5,400 nucleotides of DNA from Candidatus Competibacteraceae bacterium (lineage in GTDB: Bacteria > Pseudomonadota > Gammaproteobacteria > Competibacterales > Competibacteraceae): the NCBI GenBank assembly GCA_020445005.1, contig JAGRHM010000562.1, positions 1 through 5,400 of the forward strand. The letters are read 5' to 3'. This document shows, piece after piece, positions 1-5,400 of this stretch. Both the position numbers and the translations under genes were made by a program. Numbering within the stretch: position 1 is the first letter of the stretch; each line of letters opens with the position of its first letter. Under the pieces are notes generated by a model. That model was given only the letters and a program-made list of their open reading frames with translations, was not told the DNA's origin and did no database searches.

Positions 1-1160
1 CGGGCAGCCTGTATTCGATTGTTGATTACTTTGCTCTCCATCCCCTGCTGGCTGATCCGGAATCCAAGCTTCCCCTTGAACAGCAACTCAAGGCAGCGTT
101 GGCCACGGCTGATAAGCTGGGCCTTAAGGTGATGGTGGATTTGGTGATTAACCACTGCGCCTTTGATTCGGAGCTGACCCGTCAGCATCCGGAATGGTTC
201 GTCCGTGAGGGGGATGGCAGCGTTGCCCATCCGTTCTGCATGGAGGATGGACGCAAGGTGGTGTGGGGCGATCTGGCGCTGTTCAACCACCAGCACACCT
301 CTGACCCGGAAGGACTTTATCGCTACTTTTTCAAAATTGTCGAATACCTGATGCAACTGGGTTTCAAGGGTTTCCGTTGCGACGCTGCTTACCAGATTCC
401 CCGCCATACCTGGAATCGGCTGATTCGCGAAATCCGGCAAAAATATCCTGATACGATGTTTGCTGCTGAAACTCTGGGCTGTACCGCTGATCAGACCAAA
501 CAGACAGCGCAGGCCGGTTTCGATTTTGTATTTAACAGCTCCAAATGGTGGGATTTTCATGGCGCCTGGCTACTGGAGCAATATCAACTGGTGCGTGAGA
601 TCGCGCCGTCTATCAGTTTCCCGGAGAGTCACGATACCGACCGGCTGTTCCAGGAAGTCAATGGCAATGTGGCGGCCATGAAACAGCGCTATCTGTTTTC
701 CGCCCTGTTTTCCGCTGGCGTAATGATCCCCATTGGCTTCGAGTATGGCTTCCGTCGGCGTTTGCATGTGGTTGAAACCCGACCCGGCGACTGGGAGCAA
801 CCGAATGTTGATCTGTGTGAGTTCATCGCAAACGTCAATGCGATCAAGCGGCAATATTCGATTTTCCAGGAAGAGTGCCCGACCACCATCCTGCCCTACC
901 AGAATCCGAATATTTTATTGATGTGGAAAGCGTCGGCGCGCACCCAGGAAGAAGCATTGATCGTCCTGAATAAAGATCCGTGGAACCACCAATATTTCTA
1001 TGCCGAGAATATTGGCACCTACATCCAGGCGGGGGCTCCGCTGCAGGATGTATCGCCTGAATACACCCTGGAGTACATTCCGCGCCCGTTTTCCTACGAT
1101 CTGCGGCCTGGACAGGCATTCGTCATGGTCGCCAGCCGCGATCACTTACCGCAGCAATAG
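1..1160 (+). CDS. GH13 alpha-amylase-superfamily enzyme with GlgE-like layout (5' partial)
   Basis: The gene enters from upstream; the frame is open from nt 3 and gives 385 visible residues before TAG at 1158-1160. All four GH13 conserved regions are visible, counting from nt 3: DLVINH (46-51), FRCD with presumed nucleophile Asp127 (codon at 381), AET with acid/base Glu156 (codon at 468), and SHD with transition-state stabiliser Asp211 (codon at 633). So the catalytic triad is intact, and a C-terminal beta-domain-like stretch follows. HPEWF (62-66), DPEGLY and the KWWDF region follow the order seen in GlgE (alpha-1,4-glucan:maltose-1-phosphate maltosyltransferase). However, GlgE's NPHTKP segment after the nucleophile is AAYQIP here, and the third acid sits in SHD rather than GlgE's TPD. 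A cytoplasmic alpha-glucan hydrolase or transglycosylase is therefore safer than GlgE. The N-terminal part is not seen, so localisation and length are unknown. It lies 96 bp before glgA on the same strand. Confidence 0.88.
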   Translation, partial: GSLYSIVDYFALHPLLADPESKLPLEQQLKAALATADKLGLKVMVDLVINHCAFDSELTRQHPEWFVREGDGSVAHPFCMEDGRKVVWGDLALFNHQHTSDPEGLYRYFFKIVEYLMQLGFKGFRCDAAYQIPRHTWNRLIREIRQKYPDTMFAAETLGCTADQTKQTAQAGFDFVFNSSKWWDFHGAWLLEQYQLVREIAPSISFPESHDTDRLFQEVNGNVAAMKQRYLFSALFSAGVMIPIGFEYGFRRRLHVVETRPGDWEQPNVDLCEFIANVNAIKRQYSIFQEECPTTILPYQNPNILLMWKASARTQEEALIVLNKDPWNHQYFYAENIGTYIQAGAPLQDVSPEYTLEYIPRPFSYDLRPGQAFVMVASRDHLPQQ

Positions 1161-1173
1161 ACGACGGTACGCG

Positions 1174-1218
1174 GGCGCGCTCCATCGCTTTCCGGGATAA
1201 GGCGCTTTGGAGCGCGCC
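1174..1218. repeat. GC-rich inverted repeat in the GH13-glgA spacer
   Basis: GGCGCGCTCCA (1174-1184) is exactly complementary in reverse to TGGAGCGCGCC (1208-1218), with a 23-nt loop. Allowing a 3-nt bulge at 1219-1221, four more outer pairs can form (1170-1173 with 1222-1225). No T-run follows, so it is not a textbook intrinsic terminator. It could be a messenger-stabilising or attenuating hairpin behind the GH13 gene, or a REP-like element. The inverted repeat is read directly; its role is inferred. Confidence 0.6.
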
Positions 1219-1240
1219 GCCCGCGCCGGAATCTGACAAG

Positions 1241-1253
1241 AAGGACGGAAGAG
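1241..1253 (+). promoter_or_regulatory. Ribosome binding region of glgA
   Basis: A purine-rich stretch holds AAGGA (1241-1245, 11 nt before the ATG) and GGAAGAG (1247-1253, 3 nt before it). The first is the likelier Shine-Dalgarno site. It supports the ATG at 1257, which also gives the MYIVQIA N-terminus expected of the family. Confidence 0.55.
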
Positions 1254-1256
1254 TTT

Positions 1257-2729
1257 ATGTATATTGTTCAAATTGCTCCCGAGTGCGCACCGGTAGCCAA
1301 AGTCGGCGGATTGGCGGATGTGGTTTTTGGCCTGAGCCGGGAACTGGAAATTCGTGGCAATGAAGTCCACATCATCCTGCCTAAATATGACTGCATGCGT
1401 TATGATCAGATCTGGGGTCTGCAAGTTAGCATGAAGGATCTGTGGGTGCCCTGGTACAATGGAGCGATTCATTGTTCGGTGTGGTTCGGTTTTGTTCACG
1501 GACGCAAGTGCTTTTTCATTGAGCCGCATTCCCAGGATAATTTCTTCAATCGTGGCCATTTCTACGGTTTTTCGGATGATGTCAGCCGCTTCGCGTTTTT
1601 CAGTAAGGCGGCGTTGGAATTCCTGCATAAGGACAACCGCCGGCCGGACATCATTCACTGCCATGACTGGCAGACGGGTTTGGTGCCCGTGTTGCTGTTC
1701 GAGCAGTACGCCCACGGCGGTATGCACTGGCAGCGCGTTTGCTATACCATCCATAACTTCAAACATCAGGGACTGACCGGCGAGTATGCATTATGGGCGA
1801 CTGGCCTCACCAACATTGCCCATTATTTTAATTACGACCGATTGCGCGACAACTTCAATCACACTGCAGTCAGCCTGATGAAGGGTGGCATTGTTTACTC
1901 CAATTTCGTGACGACGGTGTCGCCAGCCCATGCGCATGAGGCGCGCTTTACCGATCAAGGGAGCGGATTGAGTCACACGCTCAACGTGCATCAAAGTAAG
2001 TTTGGCGGTGTGCTCAACGGTATTGATTACGATGTGTGGAATCCGGAAGTTGATCCGCATATTGCCAGTCGCTATAGCATCGAAACTCTGGATAAGAAGT
2101 ATGAGAACAAGGATGCCTTGCGCGATCGATTATGGCTGAGCAAGGATTTCAAGCCGATTATCGCCTATGTGGGCCGGCTCGACAGCCAGAAAGGCGTTGA
2201 TCTGATTCATCACGCCATCTTCTACGCCCTGCGCAATAACGCTCAGTTTGTGCTGCTCGGCTCCAGCCCGGAACCGAATATTAACCACCATTTCTGGAAT
2301 CTGAAGCGCCATCTTAACGACAGCCCTGATTGTCACCTTGAACTCGGATTCAATGAGGAACTGTCGCATTTGATCTATGCCGGGGCGGATATGGTGGTCA
2401 TGCCCAGTCTGTTTGAACCGTGTGGGCTCACGCAGATGATCGCCCTGAAATACGGCACCGTGCCGATTGTGCGGGCGGTCGGCGGTCTCCAGGACACGGT
2501 GTTTGACAAGGATTATGATGGTCGGCCCTGGGAAGCGCGTAATGGCTTTGTCTTTCATAACGCGGATCATGCTGGCCTCGAATCGGCCATGCACCGCGCG
2601 ATCGCCTTGTGGTTTGCCTATCCCGACGATTTCCGCGAACTGATGATCCATGGCATGAAATGTGACTACTCCTGGTGTCGGCCGGGTCAGGATTATTTGA
2701 ACATCTATGATCTGATCCGTTGCAAGTAA
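1257..2729 (+). CDS. glgA: Glycogen synthase, GT5 family (GlgA2-like)
   Basis: A 490-residue retaining glycosyltransferase of family GT5, which adds glucose from a nucleotide sugar (ADP-glucose in the bacterial family) to the non-reducing end of alpha-1,4-glucan in the cytoplasm. E. coli GlgA is about 477 residues, so this is full length. The N-terminal Rossmann half starts at once with KVGGLAD (15-21), the family's K-x-G-G-L sugar-nucleotide loop. HCHDWQTGL (134-142) and TVSP (220-223) follow. The C-terminal half carries NGIDYDVWNP (254-263), VGRLDSQKG (305-313, with Arg307 and Lys312 in the donor-phosphate positions) and EPCGLTQ (387-393, with the conserved Glu387). All expected active-site residues are present. 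The segments DNFFNRG (94-100), LWVPWY and LELGF (361-365) match, from memory, the cyanobacterial GlgA2 / starch synthase III-IV branch rather than E. coli GlgA. The gene is 96 bp after GH13 and 42 bp before a GH57 gene, probably one operon. Confidence 0.97.
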   Translation: MYIVQIAPECAPVAKVGGLADVVFGLSRELEIRGNEVHIILPKYDCMRYDQIWGLQVSMKDLWVPWYNGAIHCSVWFGFVHGRKCFFIEPHSQDNFFNRGHFYGFSDDVSRFAFFSKAALEFLHKDNRRPDIIHCHDWQTGLVPVLLFEQYAHGGMHWQRVCYTIHNFKHQGLTGEYALWATGLTNIAHYFNYDRLRDNFNHTAVSLMKGGIVYSNFVTTVSPAHAHEARFTDQGSGLSHTLNVHQSKFGGVLNGIDYDVWNPEVDPHIASRYSIETLDKKYENKDALRDRLWLSKDFKPIIAYVGRLDSQKGVDLIHHAIFYALRNNAQFVLLGSSPEPNINHHFWNLKRHLNDSPDCHLELGFNEELSHLIYAGADMVVMPSLFEPCGLTQMIALKYGTVPIVRAVGGLQDTVFDKDYDGRPWEARNGFVFHNADHAGLESAMHRAIALWFAYPDDFRELMIHGMKCDYSWCRPGQDYLNIYDLIRCK

Positions 2730-2756
2730 CTGCCTCCAAACGTCTAACTACTCCAT

Positions 2757-2763
2757 AGGAGAA
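2757..2763 (+). promoter_or_regulatory. Shine-Dalgarno site of the first GH57 gene
   Basis: AGGAGAA lies 8 nt before the ATG at 2772, in the 42-bp spacer after the glgA stop. It fixes the start and shows that the roughly 50 residues before the first GH57 motif are translated. No terminator or convincing promoter is seen in the spacer, which fits cotranscription with glgA. Confidence 0.8.
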
Positions 2764-2771
2764 CCCTACGC

Positions 2772-4232
2772 ATGAGTCAACTTCCGGAATACGTCGATGG
2801 CCTGCCCAACATTTGCGGCTCGGAATCCTTGATTGAACAAACCGTGCGCGCCAGCGCTAAGCAGCCGGTATTCCTGCCTCAGAGCCGAGTGGACTTTGGC
2901 CACATTCGCGCCGCTTGTGCTATTGCTTTGCACATGCATCAACCGTTGATTCCGGCGGGCGGTCATGATTTGCAGACGGCGGGCATGATCAGTAACCTCA
3001 AGTATATGATGGACAATCAGGGGATTGGCGATAATTACAACGCCCCGGTTTTCCATTGGTGCTACAAACGTATTGGCGAATTCGTTCCGCAACTGATCAG
3101 CGAAGGTAAGGAACCGCGCGTGATGCTGGAGTACTCCGGTACGCTGTTTCATGGTTTGCGCGACATGGGTTTGCATGATGTCTTCGATGCGCTTAAGAAC
3201 GCGACCTGCAACCCGGATTTTCGACGGGGCGTGGAGTGGCTGGGCTGTCCCTGGGGGCATGCGGTGGCGCCTTCGACCCCGGCGCAGGATTTCCGCTTGC
3301 ACGTCAAGGCGTGGCAGCATCATTTTGCCGCCATCTTTGGCCTGGAGGCGCTGGAGCGAGTGCACGGCTTCTCGCCTTCGGAAATGGCGCTGCCTAATCA
3401 CCCTGATACGGCTTATGACTACATCAAGACCTTGGTGGACTGCGGTTTTCAATGGGTATTAGTGCAAGAGCACACCGTGGAGCAGCCGGAAAATGGCTGG
3501 GGGCCGGAGAAAAAGCATCTGCCCCATCGGTTGGTCTGCACCAATTCCAAGGGCGAAACGGTCAGTATCATTGCCGTGATCAAGACCCAGGGCAGCGACA
3601 CCAAGTTGGTGGCACAAATGCAACCCTATTACGAAGCCAAGGGACTGTCGCGCTGGGAACTGGCCGGCAAATCCGTGCCGCCGCTGGTTACCCAGATCGC
3701 CGATGGCGAAAATGGCGGCGTAATGATGAACGAGTTCCCAGGCATGTTCTTCCAAGTCATGCATGAGGCCTCCGGGTCAGATGTGCCGATGATGAACGCC
3801 ACTGAATATCTGGAGCACCTGTTTGCAATGGGCATTAAGGAAAGCGACCTGCCTGCCCTGCAGCCGCTGTTGCAGAAGCGAATCTGGGATCGGTTCAAAC
3901 CTGGCGACGGTCCAGAGAAGCTGGAACAAACCATCGCTGAACTCAAAAAGGAGGACGGTCGCTTCCACATGGAGGGCGGCAGTTGGACCAATGATATTTC
4001 CTGGGTGCGCGGCTATGATAATGTCCTCGGTCCCATGGAAAAAGCGAGTTCCCTTTTCTATGAAAAGGTGCTGAAACCGAAAGTGCCGACGACTGATCCG
4101 CATTACCGCAATGCGCTTTTTTATCTGATGTCCTCGCAGACCAGTTGTTACCGGTACTGGGGACAGGGGTTGTGGACCGATTATGGTCGTGAAATCTGTC
4201 GGCGGGCCAGCGCCATTGCTGAGAGTATTTAG
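2772..4232 (+). CDS. Glycoside hydrolase family 57 protein (first of two)
   Basis: A complete 486-residue GH57 protein. GH57 members are retaining enzymes on alpha-glucans: amylases, amylopullulanases, 4-alpha-glucanotransferases and branching enzymes. Motif 1 is HMHQP (54-58). Motif 2 is LGCPWGH (157-163). Motif 3 is SPSEM (201-205) with presumed nucleophile Glu204. Motif 4 is ADGENGG (310-316) with presumed acid/base Asp311. The motif 5 region is GGSWTND (402-408). A C-terminal stretch (about 443-486, with SSQTSCYRYWGQG) looks like the helical tail common in GH57. There is no signal peptide, so it is probably cytoplasmic. Odd points are a 53-residue extension before motif 1 and Ser201 where the downstream GH57 and many relatives have Trp. 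It lacks the AEC of GH57 branching enzymes and the WLTER of the archaeal 4-alpha-glucanotransferases, so exact activity is open. The gene is tightly spaced behind glgA. Confidence 0.92.
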   Translation: MSQLPEYVDGLPNICGSESLIEQTVRASAKQPVFLPQSRVDFGHIRAACAIALHMHQPLIPAGGHDLQTAGMISNLKYMMDNQGIGDNYNAPVFHWCYKRIGEFVPQLISEGKEPRVMLEYSGTLFHGLRDMGLHDVFDALKNATCNPDFRRGVEWLGCPWGHAVAPSTPAQDFRLHVKAWQHHFAAIFGLEALERVHGFSPSEMALPNHPDTAYDYIKTLVDCGFQWVLVQEHTVEQPENGWGPEKKHLPHRLVCTNSKGETVSIIAVIKTQGSDTKLVAQMQPYYEAKGLSRWELAGKSVPPLVTQIADGENGGVMMNEFPGMFFQVMHEASGSDVPMMNATEYLEHLFAMGIKESDLPALQPLLQKRIWDRFKPGDGPEKLEQTIAELKKEDGRFHMEGGSWTNDISWVRGYDNVLGPMEKASSLFYEKVLKPKVPTTDPHYRNALFYLMSSQTSCYRYWGQGLWTDYGREICRRASAIAESI

Positions 4233-4245
4233 CCACTCTGCATAT

Positions 4246-4287
4246 CATTCATTCCCCTCGCCCGCTTGTTGGAGAGGGAAATGAATG
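4246..4287. repeat. Imperfect hairpin downstream of the first GH57 gene
   Basis: CATTCATT (4246-4253) pairs with AATGAATG (4280-4287). After one C/A mismatch (4254/4279), CCCTC (4255-4259) pairs with GAGGG (4274-4278), leaving a 14-nt loop. The stem begins 13 bp after the stop codon. The nearest T-run is only TTTT at 4303-4306, so an intrinsic terminator is possible but weak. The CCCCTCGCCCGC...GGAGAGGG core resembles the REP-like hairpins often found between proteobacterial genes. Confidence 0.6.
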
Positions 4288-4324
4288 CATCGCTCTGAAT
4301 CGTTTTATGAGGGGCGAAGTTGGA

Positions 4325-4338
4325 TTTATCATGATAAA
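4325..4338. promoter_or_regulatory. 14-bp perfect AT-rich palindrome, possible operator or promoter region
   Basis: TTTATCATGATAAA is its own reverse complement. It lies in the most AT-rich part of the window, 71 bp before the second GH57 start codon. It contains TATCAT (4327-4332), which matches the sigma70 -10 consensus at 5 of 6 positions, but no good -35 box is visible at 16-18 bp. A dimeric regulator site overlapping a promoter would explain it. The palindrome is seen directly; the role is inference. Confidence 0.4.
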
Positions 4339-4349
4339 AATATTGGATT

Positions 4350-4390
4350 AGCGGAGATGCAGTTATCTATTGCATCGGCTGCGATCCGCT
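4350..4390 (+). promoter_or_regulatory. Bulged stem-loop just upstream of the second GH57 ribosome binding site
   Basis: AGCGGA (4350-4355) can pair with TCCGCT (4385-4390), and directly inside it GATGCA (4356-4361) pairs with TGCATC (4371-4376). This gives a 12-bp stem with an 8-nt one-sided bulge (4377-4384) and a 9-nt loop. It ends 3 nt before the Shine-Dalgarno site. It could affect translation of the gene or protect the 5' end. It does not match a riboswitch class that I recognise. Confidence 0.35.
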
Positions 4391-4393
4391 TAC

Positions 4394-4402
4394 AGGAGGA
4401 GG
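4394..4402 (+). promoter_or_regulatory. Strong Shine-Dalgarno site of the second GH57 gene
   Basis: AGGAGGAGG contains the full anti-16S complement and lies 7 nt before the ATG at 4410. It is the strongest ribosome binding site in the window and decides the start of the 3'-truncated gene. Confidence 0.88.
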
Positions 4403-4409
4403 CTGAATC

Positions 4410-5400
4410 ATGGCGGATACACTCTACCATGCGCTAGTGCTGAATCTTCATCAACCGCACGGTAATCTGGAACATCTGCTGCAGCACAACGAGTGGGAAG
4501 CACGGGAAATTCTGTTCGCCACGGACCGCATTCCCCGATCGCTGGTCGATTATCCTGACGTGGGTCGGGTCCACCTAGCCCTGTCAGCGACCTTGTTGGA
4601 AACCTTGACGCATTCAGACTTTCAGAGTCGCGCCTACGGCATTGTGGATTGCAGCGCGCTGATCTGGAACCTGTGCAACAGCCCGACGATTAACATGTTG
4701 GGCACTGCTTACTATCACCCGGTCATGCCGCTGATTCCGCCGGCAGACTGGCCGGCCCAAGTGGAGCGATGGCGGGGATTTGCCCGTCGGCTTTTTTATA
4801 ACAGCGACTTCCAGGGATTCTGGCCGCCGGAAATGGGTTTTTGCATGGAAATGATCCCGTTGCTGCGGCGGATGGGCTATCGCTATGTGCTGGTGGATAG
4901 CGAGCATGTTCAGCCAGTCGGGTCGATGCGCTGGGAGGAAGTGCGCTATCAGCCACATATCGCGCGCTACGGCGGCGAGGAGATGATCGTGATTGTACGC
5001 GATCGCGATCTGTCAAATGCCCAAGAATCGGGTATGGAGTTTGACTGGTTTAACAAGGAAGTTCGGGAGCGCACCAAGAATTGCGACTTCACGCCTTTAA
5101 TTACCACTTGCAGCGATGGACAGAACGGCGGCTGGTTCCGCAATGTCACGCCGGGCAGTAACTTCTGGGATGCCTTCTATAAGCCGCTCATGGATAGGGC
5201 GCGGATCAGTCAGGACGCCATCCAGCCGATCTTTATCGAGGAGTATCTGGACCGGTTTGGCGCGACAGGCGAAGTGACGGTTGGCCCAGGGGCCTGGAAT
5301 ACCGGGTGGCATCATGGTAACGATTTTGTGCAATGGACCGGAACCCAAGCGCAAAAGGATGCATTGACCCGAGTAGACGAGGTGAGCCAGGCGGTGCATG
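4410..5400 (+). CDS. Glycoside hydrolase family 57 protein (second, 3' partial)
   Basis: The frame is open from ATG 4410 to the window edge, giving 330 codons with no stop. It starts MADTLYHALVLNLHQP, with motif 1 HQP at 14-16 as usual for GH57. Motif 2 is LGTAYYHP (97-104). Motif 3 is FWPPEMGF (137-144) with presumed nucleophile Glu141. Motif 4 is SDGQNGG (235-241) with presumed acid/base Asp236. The motif 5 region is GAWNTGWHHGNDF (294-306), so all five motifs are in view. There is no signal peptide. The product is a presumed cytoplasmic alpha-glucan hydrolase or transferase. Many GH57 proteins continue with helical or extra domains beyond this point. The WPPEM form resembles amylopullulanase-type GH57 proteins and lacks the AEC of GH57 branching enzymes. 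It shares the spacing of motifs 2 and 3 with the upstream GH57 but is clearly divergent, so this is not a recent duplication. It follows a 177-bp structured spacer and may have its own promoter. Confidence 0.93.
   Translation, partial: MADTLYHALVLNLHQPHGNLEHLLQHNEWEAREILFATDRIPRSLVDYPDVGRVHLALSATLLETLTHSDFQSRAYGIVDCSALIWNLCNSPTINMLGTAYYHPVMPLIPPADWPAQVERWRGFARRLFYNSDFQGFWPPEMGFCMEMIPLLRRMGYRYVLVDSEHVQPVGSMRWEEVRYQPHIARYGGEEMIVIVRDRDLSNAQESGMEFDWFNKEVRERTKNCDFTPLITTCSDGQNGGWFRNVTPGSNFWDAFYKPLMDRARISQDAIQPIFIEEYLDRFGATGEVTVGPGAWNTGWHHGNDFVQWTGTQAQKDALTRVDEVSQAVH

Noticed and set aside
99..1160. TTG at 99 as the true start of the GH13 gene
   Set aside because: The frame stays open to the window edge, and the residues before it (GSLYSIVDYFALHPLL) are typical GH13 barrel sequence. 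The start lies upstream of the window.
1174..1218. Intrinsic terminator between GH13 and glgA
   Set aside because: The stem is strong but no U-tract follows it, so Rho-independent termination is not supported.
1146..1766. 206-codon open frame on the - strand
   Set aside because: It lies opposite conserved glgA codons and the spacer repeat, has no recognisable domain, and is the kind of antisense shadow common in GC-rich coding DNA.
2766..3452. 228-codon open frame on the - strand
   Set aside because: It is entirely opposite the motif-bearing GH57 reading frame, has an Arg/His-rich composition and no domain. A shadow.
3452..3766. 104-codon + strand frame inside the first GH57 gene
   Set aside because: It lies in another frame of a gene whose catalytic motifs run straight through this stretch, so neither a frameshift nor a nested gene is supported.
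4233..4409. Riboswitch or small RNA in the spacer
   Set aside because: Stems are present but no known riboswitch core or convincing small-RNA promoter and terminator pair could be recognised.
2598..5006. Two copies of the octamer GCGATCGC (2598-2605 and 4999-5006), the cyanobacterial HIP1 repeat
   Set aside because: Two copies in 5.4 kb are slightly more than chance, but both fall in codons common in GC-rich genes. This is too little to claim a cyanobacterial host.
4410..5400. Second GH57 as a GH57 1,4-alpha-glucan branching enzyme
   Set aside because: Motif 3 is WPPEMGF rather than the AEC-containing form of known GH57 branching enzymes. The missing C-terminus leaves some doubt.

Overview
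This window is a compact, single-strand block of alpha-glucan (glycogen or starch-like polymer) metabolism genes from a bacterium. All four genes read on the + strand: the 3' end of a GH13 alpha-amylase-superfamily enzyme with a GlgE-like layout (1-1160, 5' end outside the window), a complete GT5 glycogen synthase, glgA (1257-2729), a complete glycoside hydrolase family 57 protein (2772-4232), and the first 330 codons of a second, different GH57 protein (4410-5400, 3' end outside the window). Coding density is high, Shine-Dalgarno sites are clear, and no mobile element, tRNA, rRNA or CRISPR array is visible. Base and codon use look even across the window (moderately GC-rich), with no sign of a recent insertion.

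The organism cannot be fixed from this sequence. Codon use and gene style would fit a free-living, glycogen-storing proteobacterium, perhaps a gammaproteobacterium. The glycogen synthase resembles the cyanobacterial GlgA2 / plant starch synthase III-IV branch more than E. coli GlgA, so a cyanobacterium or transfer from one is not excluded.

Layout: 1-1160 GH13; 1161-1256 spacer with a perfect 11-bp inverted repeat and the glgA ribosome binding site; 1257-2729 glgA; 42-bp spacer; 2772-4232 GH57 number 1; 177-bp spacer with a long imperfect hairpin, a 14-bp AT-rich palindrome and a bulged stem just before a very strong ribosome binding site; 4410 to the end GH57 number 2.

Working together (inference): GlgA would extend alpha-1,4-glucan chains from an activated glucose donor, probably ADP-glucose. 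The GH13 enzyme and the two GH57 enzymes would trim, transfer or branch those chains. No glgC, GH13 glgB, glgP or recognisable GH57 branching enzyme is seen in the window. The most interesting points are the pairing of two divergent GH57 proteins with a GlgA2-type synthase, the GlgE-like GH13 enzyme that lacks GlgE's signature segments, and the structured 177-bp leader before the second GH57 gene.
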